Source: Candidatus Electrothrix aestuarii (GTDB lineage Bacteria; Desulfobacterota; Desulfobulbia; Desulfobulbales; Desulfobulbaceae). Taken from it: a DNA stretch of 64,000 nt. Within the stretch, counting starts at the first letter, position 1, and every line of letters begins with the position of its first letter. The notes below the pieces were generated by a model. It was not told where the DNA came from and did not search any database. It was given only the letters and a program-made list of their open reading frames with translations. Position numbers and translations under genes: made by a program. Below are positions 9,251 to 17,735 of this stretch, one piece after another. The DNA lies in assembly GCA_032595685.2 (NCBI GenBank), contig CP159373.1, forward strand, positions 3,096,193 through 3,160,192, given 5' to 3'.

Positions 9251-9594
9251 GTTTCTCCTATAAGTTGGACAGGGGAGGCCCTTTTCATTTTTCACTGGAT
9301 AACGGAAAAGAGTGTTGAGTAATTACCGTTCAAATTATAACAATCTCGCTTTTTCTTCAAGGCGAACTTCTTTCTTTCTGCGCAGGATTCGCTGCAACTA
9401 AGAGATGAATATATATAATTGGGAGATGATTTTTTTTCATATCCTGGTATGATGACGAACAAATGCTGTGAGAATTTAGGGATGCCCCCTGGTAATTTGT
9501 TGCATAGTTGATAAGGTACTTCAGTTCGAGACCTTACCCCGACAGGGGGAGACGGTTTATTATTCTTTATATACAAGAAAAGTGAGGAGAAACC

Positions 9595-10407
9595 ATGAAG
9601 GAGACATTATCTGTAGGCATGATTGGCGGAGGCCAGATGGGGGAGGCCCTGATTCGCGGCATGATAGAGTCGGGGGTGGCAGAGCCTGGTAATATTACTG
9701 TTGCTGAGCCTATGGCGCGGCGACGAGAATATCTTGAAAATACCTATAAGGTAAAGGCTGTAGAAACACCTGCCGAGGTTACTGAGAAGAGCCGCGTTAT
9801 CATCCTGGCCATAAAACCGCAAATCATGGAGCCGGTGCTTCGCCAGTACTGTGCCCATCTCACCGGGGATCATTTACTTCTTTCTATTGCTGCCGGGATT
9901 CCTCTTGCCTTTATTGAGCAGATTGCCGGTACGAATATGCGGATTATCCGGGTCATGCCTAACACACCTGCCTTGGTCTTGGCTGGAGCCTCTGCTATGA
10001 GTGGTAATGAGAATATCAAGCAGGAGGATATGGAAATTGCTCAGCAAATTTTCTCGGCAGTGGGCACGTGCATTGAAGTTCCTGAAAATCTCCTTAATGC
10101 TGTGACTGGTCTGAGCGGTTCTGGACCAGGCTATGTGTTCACCTTTCTTGAGGCCATGATTGACGGAGGCGTTCTGGCAGGGCTTCCGCGTTCTGTGGCT
10201 GAGCAACTGGCTACCCAGACCCTGTATGGATCAGCAAAGCTTGCCTTGGAAACCCGCGAGCCCGCAGCTGTCTTGAAAGGGAAAGTCACTTCTCCTGGCG
10301 GAACAACGATAACAGGAATTCAGGCCCTGGAAGAGGGAGGATTGCGCGGCACGGTCATGACTGCTGTGGAGGCGGCCACTGAACGTTCCCGGTTCTTAGG
10401 GCAATAA
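9595..10407 (+). CDS. proC: pyrroline-5-carboxylate reductase
   Basis: 270 residues, the usual family length, with a GAGGAG ribosome-binding site before ATG. It reduces pyrroline-5-carboxylate to proline using NAD(P)H. The N-terminal Rossmann fold shows GMIGGGQMGEALIRGM. The dimerisation and substrate domain shows LSGSGPGYVFTFLEAMIDGG and the signature TSPGGTTITGIQALEEGG. nadK follows after 29 bp and probably shares the transcript. Confidence 0.95.
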   Translation: MKETLSVGMIGGGQMGEALIRGMIESGVAEPGNITVAEPMARRREYLENTYKVKAVETPAEVTEKSRVIILAIKPQIMEPVLRQYCAHLTGDHLLLSIAAGIPLAFIEQIAGTNMRIIRVMPNTPALVLAGASAMSGNENIKQEDMEIAQQIFSAVGTCIEVPENLLNAVTGLSGSGPGYVFTFLEAMIDGGVLAGLPRSVAEQLATQTLYGSAKLALETREPAAVLKGKVTSPGGTTITGIQALEEGGLRGTVMTAVEAATERSRFLGQ

Positions 10408-10436
10408 TTGTTCGACACGGACTGAACGGAAAAAAT

Positions 10437-11291
10437 ATGCATATTCGCTATGCCGGGATCATTACCCGCAAAGATTCACCCAATGTCCTCCGGGTGGGGC
10501 AAGACCTGGCAGAATGGTATCGAAAACGCTCGATAAAGGCGGAGCTGGATCAGATTGATCCGGAAATGGATATGCTGACCATCCTGGGCGGCGACGGAAC
10601 CTTGCTGCATGTGGCGGATCAGGCAGCACGGTATGGCATTCCGGTGGTGGGCATCAACCTCGGCAATCTTGGTTTTTTGACGGAAGTCGCTGCCGAGGAG
10701 ATGTACCAGGCCCTTGATGAGATCCTGCTCAGCGGGGTAACCATTGAGGAGCGGATGATGCTCCGGGCTGAGCTGCTGTATGAGAACGGCGAGTCTGCCG
10801 GAAAGACCCTGTTTGCCCTCAATGAGGTAGTTATTGTCAAGAGCAGCACCGAGCCGATGATGCGTCTGGGTTGCTGGGCGGATCGGGAGTATATCACTAC
10901 CTATAAGGCGGACGGCCTGATCGTCTCCACTCCCACAGGTTCCACGGCCTATAATCTCTCAGCGGGTGGTCCCATCGCCCATGCCGAACTCCGTACCCTG
11001 CTTGTTACGCCGATTTGTCCTTTTATGCTCGAATCCCGGCCAGTTCTCCTCTCCCCGAGAACCCGGGTGACGGCGCAATTGGCTCCCCCCTCAACTAATG
11101 TCAAGGTTATGGTGGATGGCCGCCTGGGGTGGACCATGCGAGCCAACGATTTCCTTTCCATTGAAGCGGCTGTTAAACCGCTGCGTCTGATAAGTTCCCC
11201 GCATAAGGGGTATTTCGATATTCTTCGTAATAAACTGAACTGGGGCGGACGCGACCCCGGCTATCCCCTGCCTGAGGCTCTTATGGCCTAG
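10437..11291 (+). CDS. nadK: NAD kinase
   Basis: 284 residues. It phosphorylates NAD to NADP. Key motifs are GGDGTLLHVAD (catalytic Asp and diphosphate binding), FALNEVVI (the NE motif), and DGLIVSTPTGSTAYNLSAGGPI. The product could feed the NADP(H) demand of the adjacent proC, though the pairing may just be operon convenience. The start ATG has only a modest ribosome-binding site (GGAAAAA). Confidence 0.93.
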   Translation: MHIRYAGIITRKDSPNVLRVGQDLAEWYRKRSIKAELDQIDPEMDMLTILGGDGTLLHVADQAARYGIPVVGINLGNLGFLTEVAAEEMYQALDEILLSGVTIEERMMLRAELLYENGESAGKTLFALNEVVIVKSSTEPMMRLGCWADREYITTYKADGLIVSTPTGSTAYNLSAGGPIAHAELRTLLVTPICPFMLESRPVLLSPRTRVTAQLAPPSTNVKVMVDGRLGWTMRANDFLSIEAAVKPLRLISSPHKGYFDILRNKLNWGGRDPGYPLPEALMA

Positions 11292-11379
11292 GATTGTTAT
11301 TGTTGCAAAGCTCCGGGTCTGATACTCCGTTGCTTGCGCATAACCTCAGAACGATTTTTTTTTCTTTTTTTCTTAATAT

Positions 11380-11397
11380 CCCGCCCCTTGGGGCGGG
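11380..11397. other. GC-rich hairpin upstream of eno
   Basis: CCCGCCCC, TT, GGGGCGGG forms a perfect 8-bp stem. The long T-run lies before it (about 11354-11371) rather than after, so it is not a standard terminator for either strand. It could be a repeat remnant or a leader stem for eno. Confidence 0.4.
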
Positions 11398-11487
11398 GTA
11401 ATGTATTCAGCTTCTCGGGATTTTTGCTGTCTAACCCCTCGCAATATTTTTTATATTTCTCAAGAACTCTCTCTTAGGAGGAACAGG

Positions 11488-12762
11488 ATGATTCGACCGA
11501 CTCTTTCCGCAATTAAGGCTTTGGAGATTCTCGACTCACGTGGTTTTCCCACGGTGCGGGTCAGTGTTGAACTCAGCGATGGGACCAAGGCCTCTGCCTC
11601 GGTGCCTTCCGGTGCCAGTACCGGAGAAAATGAGGCTGTTGAGCTACGCGACCAGGATACGAAGCGCTACCTTGGCAAAGGCGTGCTCCAGGCTGTGGCC
11701 AATGTCCGTCAGCTCATCGCACCGGCCCTGATCGGGATGGACCCCTTTGATCAGACCCTGATTGATGGACAGATGACTGCCCTGGATGGGACCAGGAATA
11801 AATCAAAGCTCGGAGCCAATGCCATCCTCGGTGTATCTATGGCTGTGGCCAAGGTAGCAGCCAAGGCCGCGCATCTTCCCCTGTATCGCTATCTGGGCGG
11901 GACAGGAGCACGTCGTATGCCGGTTCCCTGTATGAATATCGTGAACGGTGGTGCTCATGCCGATAATAGCGTAGACTTCCAGGAATTCATGGCCGTGCCT
12001 GTTGGCGCCCCCAGCTTTCGTGAAGGCCTGCGTGCCATTGCCGAGACCTTCCATGTGCTCAAGGGCATCCTGAATAAACGGGGCTTGTCCACCGGTATTG
12101 GCGATGAAGGCGGTTTTGCCCCGGATTTTTTCAGTAATGAGGATGCCATCGAGACCATCATCCAGGCCATTGAGCAGGCTGGTTATAAGCCTGGAGAGGA
12201 CATCTCTCTGGCCCTGGACAGTGCAGCCTCCTCTTTTGCCCTTGAGGAGAACGGTAAGTATGACCTGAATCGGTCTGGAGCCGGTAAGATGGATAGAGGC
12301 CAACTCATTGAGCTGGCAGGCTCATGGATTGAAAAATACCCCATCATCTCCTGGGAAGATCCCCTGGCCGAGCATGATTGGGAGGGTTTTCAGCAATTCA
12401 CAGCTCAGTACGGGGATAAGATAGAGGTGGTGGGTGATGATATCTTTGTCACTAATACCGAGTACATTGCCAGGGGAATTAAGGAAGGGTCAGCTAATTC
12501 CGTCCTGATCAAGCTCAACCAGATCGGCACGGTGACCGAGACCATTGAGGCCATTCGCATGTGCCGGGAAGCGGGCTGGCGTTATTTCCTTTCTCATCGT
12601 TCCGGGGAAACCGAGGATACCTTTCTGGCGGACTTTTCCGTGGCAATGGATGGGGGGCATCTCAAGAGTGGTTCGGCCAGCCGCAGTGAGCGTATTGCCA
12701 AGTATAACCGACTGCTGGAGATTGAGCAGGAGTTGGGAAGCACGGCTATGTATTATTGGTGA
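11488..12762 (+). CDS. eno: enolase (phosphopyruvate hydratase)
   Basis: 424 residues from the ATG at 11488, which follows AGGAGGAACAGG and gives the canonical N-terminus (IKALEILDSRGFPTVRV). The open frame 29 codons upstream is not supported. It interconverts 2-phosphoglycerate and phosphoenolpyruvate in glycolysis and gluconeogenesis. Visible are SGASTGENEAVELRD, NGGAHADNSVDFQEFM, the catalytic Glu region GIGDEGGFAPD, the magnesium ligands (SLALDSA, SWEDPLAEHDW, VGDDIFVTN), LIKLNQIGTVTE with the catalytic Lys, and LSHRSGETEDT. Confidence 0.96.
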   Translation: MIRPTLSAIKALEILDSRGFPTVRVSVELSDGTKASASVPSGASTGENEAVELRDQDTKRYLGKGVLQAVANVRQLIAPALIGMDPFDQTLIDGQMTALDGTRNKSKLGANAILGVSMAVAKVAAKAAHLPLYRYLGGTGARRMPVPCMNIVNGGAHADNSVDFQEFMAVPVGAPSFREGLRAIAETFHVLKGILNKRGLSTGIGDEGGFAPDFFSNEDAIETIIQAIEQAGYKPGEDISLALDSAASSFALEENGKYDLNRSGAGKMDRGQLIELAGSWIEKYPIISWEDPLAEHDWEGFQQFTAQYGDKIEVVGDDIFVTNTEYIARGIKEGSANSVLIKLNQIGTVTETIEAIRMCREAGWRYFLSHRSGETEDTFLADFSVAMDGGHLKSGSASRSERIAKYNRLLEIEQELGSTAMYYW

Positions 12763-12893
12763 GACAGCTGGTTGACTGTTTGTGGTCGGATAGGTAACAG
12801 CTTGCTGTCTCGTGATAATTCGGTATAATAGAGGGAGCGGGGGTTGGTTTAGATATCACGTAGTAGGAGAAAGAAAGGTGGAGGTAGCGTATA

Positions 12894-13139
12894 ATGACGA
12901 CCGCAGAGCTGATTTATCGAAAGGCGAAGGGTTTGACTGAACTTGAAGCAAAAGAGGTTTTGGATTTTGTTGAGTTTCTTAAAGGTAAAGCCAAACAGCA
13001 ACGTATTGCAGAGCTGAAGATAGGAGGAGAACAAAGGAGGGATAAAAAAGTCGATATGAAAGAACTGGACCAGTTCGGTTCGGTTTATGACGGAGATTTC
13101 GACCGGGATGCCTGCTATGACAGAACTGAGCTTTGCTGA
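12894..13139 (+). CDS. antitoxin-like protein (DUF2281-like) of a PIN toxin pair
   Basis: 81 residues. The N-terminal half (TTAELIYRKAKGLTELEAKEVLDFVEFLKGK) is the short helical domain seen in DUF2281-type antitoxins, where it pairs with PIN ribonucleases. Its 3' end overlaps the downstream PIN gene by 23 bp, the usual organisation of a type II pair. It would neutralise the toxin and probably autorepress the promoter; the second role is inferred from the family type. Confidence 0.6.
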   Translation: MTTAELIYRKAKGLTELEAKEVLDFVEFLKGKAKQQRIAELKIGGEQRRDKKVDMKELDQFGSVYDGDFDRDACYDRTELC

Positions 13140-13518
13140 TACGAACATAATTCTGTATACCGTCGGTAAAGACAGTGAAAAGAAGGCGGTTGCCCGAAAC
13201 GTGTTATCGACAAACCCTGTGATAAGTGTGCAAGTCATTAACGAGGCGGTGAATGTATGCCTGCGCCGTTTCTCCTTTCCCCCGGAACGAGCTTATGCCT
13301 TTGCCGATATCATCATGCGCGGGACAGATGTGAGGGCGATTGATGAAGCGACTGTACGCAAAAGCGCGGATATTGCTCTTCGATACAGATTTTCCAATTG
13401 GGATTCCCTGATTGTCGCGGCAGCGCTTCTTGCGGACTGCACAGTTCTCTATTCAGAAGATATGCAGCACGGGCAGGTTCTTGAAGGTAGGATGACCATT
13501 GTTAATCCTTTTTTGTAA
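13117..13518 (+). CDS. PIN-domain ribonuclease toxin (VapC-like)
   Basis: 133 residues from the ATG at 13117, which overlaps the antitoxin stop; an ATG 10 codons earlier is possible. PIN motifs are present: the first Asp in SFADTNIILY, an acidic residue in INEAVNV, and the C-terminal NWDSLIVAAALLADC and YSEDMQHG. PIN enzymes are magnesium-dependent RNases, and VapC toxins typically cut tRNA or rRNA. Confidence 0.72.
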   Translation: MTELSFADTNIILYTVGKDSEKKAVARNVLSTNPVISVQVINEAVNVCLRRFSFPPERAYAFADIIMRGTDVRAIDEATVRKSADIALRYRFSNWDSLIVAAALLADCTVLYSEDMQHGQVLEGRMTIVNPFL

Positions 13519-13547
13519 GCCGCAGCCCACCACGGCATGCCGTGTCT

Positions 13548-15707
13548 TTACACTCCACCCACGCATTCCTGCAAGGCAGTCTGGGCTATTGCCAGTTCGT
13601 CCGGCTGACGGAGTTGGGTGAAAATGTCCACAGCGCGGTGGGCATAGTCCAGTCCTTCCTTGGGCCTGCCCTGCCGGGCCAAGGCTTTTGCAATGCGACG
13701 GTAATTTGCACCAACTAGTACCTGTCGACCGATTTGTTCCGCCATCTCCAGTGACTGTCGTGCCAGTTCTTCAGCTTGGGGCCAGTCCTCTTGCTTAAAG
13801 GCAAAATCAGCCAGATTGCCGGTTAGATAAGCAACACCTTCTTGATACCTTATCTTCTCGGCAATTCGCAGGGCCTCTTTCAAGTTTCGTTCAGCAGCAG
13901 CAAAATCGCCCAGCTTTTCCTCCACAAGAGCTATGGAATTTAAGGCGTTGACCATATCCGTACTCTCCGGTGCTATGGTTCGCACGAGAGCAAGCGATTC
14001 CTGATAGGCAGCAAGGGCGGCCGCATAGTCTTTTGCCAATTCATGTCCCATGCCACGAAGCTGGAGGGCCGTGGAGTGCTCCCTTACCCCGGCCTCTGCC
14101 CAATACTCGGCACAGCGATCAGCACAAGCCAGAACCTCAGTAGCTTGTCTGCGTCCATAACAAATCATTTCTGCGTAGTATGCCCGCCAGCCTGCGTTCG
14201 TACTATCCTGAGCGGCTAAAGCTTTATTCTCAGCCTGCTGACAGAGGACCAGCAAGTCATCCCAGCGACCCGAGAAGTCCAGGAAGGTATCCAGTGCAAA
14301 GCAGACGCGCTGGAGGCGGTCGTTCTCCCCCCGGACAAAGCAGGGCAGGGCTGCAGCAAGCAGGGGCCATTCATCCTCCAGCTTGGGGAAACGATCATAT
14401 TTATTGTAGCCATACTCCAAGGCTAAAGAGTAAGCACGCTCGGTTAGACGGCAACTGCTCTCCGCCACCTGCTCCGGTCGTTTGCGGCGGATAAAGCCGG
14501 CAGCCAGTTTGGGCAGGAGGAAGTGCTCGTTCTCCTCATCCCCCACCAACAGGGCACGGTCGTTCAGATCCTCCAGAGCGGTGCGGGCAGCCTGTTCGGC
14601 AATGCCTGCCACCGCAGCCACCTGATCCACCGGTGCAGGATGGCTGAAATGGGCCAGGGCAGCCAGCACAGCGGTCTCGGTCGGGGTAAAGGTATCCAGG
14701 AGATCGCCGAATACGTATTCCAGCGGGTCATTGCCTTTGGGAGCATTCTCCAGAAAGGCGCAGGCATCAGCAACGGTGCGGCAGCGGCTGCCCGGACGGC
14801 CCAGCTGGCCTACAGTCCAGCGCAGGAGTAGGGGATTGCCGTTGGTGACTCCGTACAGCATCTCCCGTTCCTTCACCGTGGCCTGTTGCAAATGACGATT
14901 GTCCTCAGCCAGAGCAGCCAGCAGGTCCAGGGCGTCCTGCCGCTCCAGGCGGTCTAGGCGGATGACGCGGGCATCGATGTCGGCACGGCGGCGGCTGGTG
15001 ACCACAGCCTTGCAGCCCCCAGGCAGGCGGGAAAGGAACTGATAAAGACGGACACGCTCACCTTCGGGAAAGGTTTCCACGTTGTCGATAACCAGGAGGA
15101 TACGCTGCCCGTTCAGGGCCCGATGCACGGCCTTGGCCCGCTCCTCGGGTTTTGCTTGAGCCGCTGCCTCCGCATCCAGTTCTCGGGCCAGCTCGGCCAG
15201 CAGACTGAGAAAATCACGGAGAGAGAAGTCGTCCAGAGGCTGCTCACCGGTCGGGGTCAGCTCCCGCACTTTGGCGGAAAGGAAGATCCTGCGCTCAAAG
15301 TCCTGGGCAGGGGCATCATGCCCGGCCCGAATGGCTAGTGCGGTCTTGCCGATACCACCCGGCCCGTCAATTAGAGCTCCCCAGGTACGGGCCTCGGGTG
15401 AGATAGCCTCGGCTATCTTACTCAGTTCCTTAGTTCGCCCGAAGAAGAGCGACTGTTGCGGGAGATTGGAGCGAATCGATGCAACAGGGGCTTGTGGTTC
15501 CTTCTGCGCATGCAGTTCCTTCAGTTCCTGTTCTACCTGCTGCCGTTCCTCTTTCATTCTGCTGATATCGCCTTCTCTACGGAGGCGTTCCTCAGAACGG
15601 GTTTCAAGGATCTGGTCTTTCTCTAACAGGGCCAGCCTTTTCGTCATCTGTTCCCATTTGTCCTCTGCTTCTTTGATTTTGGTTTCAGTAAGATAATCAA
15701 GAGACAT
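13548..15707 (-). CDS. STAND NTPase: coiled coil, NB-ARC-like ATPase, TPR array
   Basis: 719 residues from the ATG at 15707, chosen because AAGGAAG lies just upstream. Residues 1-70 form a charged coiled coil. From about 90 the sequence gives FFGRTKELSKI, Walker A (GPGGIGKTALA, about 115-122) and Walker B (RILLVIDNVE), as in NB-ARC/STAND signalling ATPases. The C-terminal third has tetratricopeptide repeats (for example LGDFAAAERNLKEALRIAEK). STAND proteins are oligomerising switches, and many bacterial ones act in phage defence. No effector domain is obvious apart from the coiled coil. It faces the PIN toxin gene tail to tail. Confidence 0.7.
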   Translation of the reverse strand: MSLDYLTETKIKEAEDKWEQMTKRLALLEKDQILETRSEERLRREGDISRMKEERQQVEQELKELHAQKEPQAPVASIRSNLPQQSLFFGRTKELSKIAEAISPEARTWGALIDGPGGIGKTALAIRAGHDAPAQDFERRIFLSAKVRELTPTGEQPLDDFSLRDFLSLLAELARELDAEAAAQAKPEERAKAVHRALNGQRILLVIDNVETFPEGERVRLYQFLSRLPGGCKAVVTSRRRADIDARVIRLDRLERQDALDLLAALAEDNRHLQQATVKEREMLYGVTNGNPLLLRWTVGQLGRPGSRCRTVADACAFLENAPKGNDPLEYVFGDLLDTFTPTETAVLAALAHFSHPAPVDQVAAVAGIAEQAARTALEDLNDRALLVGDEENEHFLLPKLAAGFIRRKRPEQVAESSCRLTERAYSLALEYGYNKYDRFPKLEDEWPLLAAALPCFVRGENDRLQRVCFALDTFLDFSGRWDDLLVLCQQAENKALAAQDSTNAGWRAYYAEMICYGRRQATEVLACADRCAEYWAEAGVREHSTALQLRGMGHELAKDYAAALAAYQESLALVRTIAPESTDMVNALNSIALVEEKLGDFAAAERNLKEALRIAEKIRYQEGVAYLTGNLADFAFKQEDWPQAEELARQSLEMAEQIGRQVLVGANYRRIAKALARQGRPKEGLDYAHRAVDIFTQLRQPDELAIAQTALQECVGGV

Positions 15708-15984
15708 GCTGTCTTCCTTAGGCAAAGTGAACTGTATCGAGTAGGTACTGAGATGGTGAAGCCTGTATCGTAAAATGAGGGAAGGGCCTTGTCAAGGGAG
15801 ATTGGGCAGGGTAGAGGGGCTTCTTTTCGTCTCTTTCTGCGGAAATAGAGAAGAACCAATTACCAATCTATGCTATACTCTCGGCGCTGCAACAAAGTTG
15901 GACTTCATCCACTATTCAAACCTCATGTGCCGCGATCCGGCAATCTGGGCACCCTATGTCATGGTGGGGAAATAAATGAGCGGC

Positions 15985-16097
15985 GATACCATGCCCCAAC
16001 GGGGCTGTATCAAACCAGCCCTGGGTGACTGAGGGAAAAAGCGATATCGTTGACTCGGGGTGTTACCCCGAGCTAAGAAATATAACCCTTTCAGGGT
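15985..16097. repeat. cluster of three short GC-rich hairpins upstream of the ATPase/nuclease gene
   Basis: Three small palindromes follow each other: GCCCCAACGGGGC, CTCGGGGTGTTACCCCGAG and ACCCTTTCAGGGT. They fill most of the gene-free stretch between the divergent STAND gene and the 16105 gene. They resemble REP-type or mobile-element end hairpins, but no transposase is present. The rest of the stretch (15708-15984) shows nothing I can identify apart from space for two divergent promoters. Confidence 0.45.
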
Positions 16098-16104
16098 ATG
16101 GATT

Positions 16105-17670
16105 ATGCCAAAATACTTCAACACCACCGGCCCCTGCTTTCCCCGGCTCCACTACATGCTCCCGCCCAAGGACCGTCTGATCGGAGCCAGCCTGGACCGC
16201 TATATTCGCGATGAACTCTATTGGGTTCTGCATGCGCCCCGCCAGACCGGCAAGACCACCTTTCTCCAGTCCTGGATGCATGAGATCAACGCAGGCACAG
16301 AGGCTGTGGCCTGTTATGTCAGCCTGGAGATATGCCAGGAAGTGACCGAAGTGGAACGAGCTATGCCTGCAATGGTCGCGGCTGTGCGACAATATGCGGA
16401 AAACTTTGGTGTCCCTATACCGGAATATCCGAAAGGAGAGCCAGCTGAAAATATGTTCTCCGCTATTCTGGTGAACTGGGCACGTATAGTAGCCCCGAAA
16501 AAGCTAATCGTACTGTTCGACGAAGTTGATGTGGTTGCAGGCCCGGCCATGGTGAGTCTGCTGCGTCAGCTCCGGGGAGGTTTCGCACAACGTAGCTCAG
16601 GAGTATTTCCTGTCTCAATCGCCCTTGTCGGCATGCGCGATCTGCGGGATTATCTGGTCACCAGTAAAGATGGTCAGGTGCTGAATCCGGGCAGTCCTTT
16701 CAATATTAAACACGATTCGGCTACACTCGTTAACTTCAGCCAAGATGACATTGCGGCTCTTACGGTCCAGCATACCGAGGCAACAGGACAGCTCTTCACG
16801 TCGGAGGCCCTGGAACGTATATGGGCCTGCTCCTCGGGACAGCCCTGGCTGGTCAACGCCTTATGCGAGCAGATCGTCTACCGGATTATCCCGGACCCAG
16901 GAATAGCCGTACAGCCGGAGCATGTTGAGCAGGCAAAGAATCAGCTCATCGCCTCCCGTGCCACCCATATTGATTCCTTGGGTGAACGCCTTAAGGACGA
17001 ACGAATACGGCGAGTAATCCAGCCCATGATCATCGGAGAGAGTGATCCTACTCTGGGCCGTTCTGACCGCGATGTGGAGTTCTGTCTTGATCTGGGCCTG
17101 ATCGCCTGGGAGGGTTCGCTGGTCATTGCTAACGCCATCTACCGGGAGGTCATTGCCCGTTACCTGGGACAGAACTATCAGGATAATATCCCGGCCCCGG
17201 AATTTACCTGGCAGCGCCCTGACGGTGGTTTGGATATGGATGCCCTCATGGAAGAATTTCAGAAATTCTGGGCCTGGAACTCGGAGATCTGGGAGGAAAA
17301 GGCAGACTATACAGAAGCCTTTCCTCATCTCCTGCTCATGGCTTTTCTCCAGCGCATCATCAATGGCGGTGGTATGGTGGATCGGGAGTATGCTGCGTGG
17401 AGAGGGCGGATGGATTTGCTTATTCGTTTTGGCGGCAGGAGTAACCTGGTGGAGATCAAGCTGGTCCATCCCAGGATGGGTAGGAAGGCCACCCGTGATC
17501 AGGGCCTGGAACAAGTTGAACGCTATGCTGATCAGGTTAACCCGGACACCTGTCATCTGGTCATTTTTGATCGGCGCCCTGACCAACGAACAGTTCCTTG
17601 GGAGGAACGGCTTAGCAAGGAGTCCTGTGTAACCTCAATTGGCCGCTCTGTGGAAGTTATCTGGTGCTGA
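16105..17670 (+). CDS. AAA-like ATPase fused to PD-(D/E)XK nuclease-like domain
   Basis: 521 residues from the ATG at 16105; the frame begins at an upstream GTG inside the hairpin cluster, which is unlikely. N-terminal P-loop: HAPRQTGKTTFLQSW (about 43-57); Walker B: LIVLFDEVDVV. The C-terminal part has GRMDLLI followed by LVEIKLVHP, the Asp...Glu-x-Lys arrangement of PD-(D/E)XK nucleases. The architecture matches the AAA_35-type ATPases with a C-terminal nuclease-fold domain that are scattered in bacterial accessory regions. Substrate and role are unknown; defence or selfish-element functions are plausible. Confidence 0.68.
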   Translation: MPKYFNTTGPCFPRLHYMLPPKDRLIGASLDRYIRDELYWVLHAPRQTGKTTFLQSWMHEINAGTEAVACYVSLEICQEVTEVERAMPAMVAAVRQYAENFGVPIPEYPKGEPAENMFSAILVNWARIVAPKKLIVLFDEVDVVAGPAMVSLLRQLRGGFAQRSSGVFPVSIALVGMRDLRDYLVTSKDGQVLNPGSPFNIKHDSATLVNFSQDDIAALTVQHTEATGQLFTSEALERIWACSSGQPWLVNALCEQIVYRIIPDPGIAVQPEHVEQAKNQLIASRATHIDSLGERLKDERIRRVIQPMIIGESDPTLGRSDRDVEFCLDLGLIAWEGSLVIANAIYREVIARYLGQNYQDNIPAPEFTWQRPDGGLDMDALMEEFQKFWAWNSEIWEEKADYTEAFPHLLLMAFLQRIINGGGMVDREYAAWRGRMDLLIRFGGRSNLVEIKLVHPRMGRKATRDQGLEQVERYADQVNPDTCHLVIFDRRPDQRTVPWEERLSKESCVTSIGRSVEVIWC

Positions 17671-17735
17671 GTCTTTTTACGAGTTTTTTAAGGAAGACGG
17701 ATGAACCCCTTCAATATCATATCAGGAGAACAACC

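Noticed and set aside
5756..9273. Shared ATAAGTTGGACAGG at 5757 and 9259
   Set aside because: A 14-bp match without inverted partner or flanking similarity; too short to interpret.
9292..9576. 94-codon minus-strand frame between galU and proC
   Set aside because: Low-complexity translation, no ribosome-binding site, overlaps the presumed promoters; the 9251-9594 gap has no supported gene.
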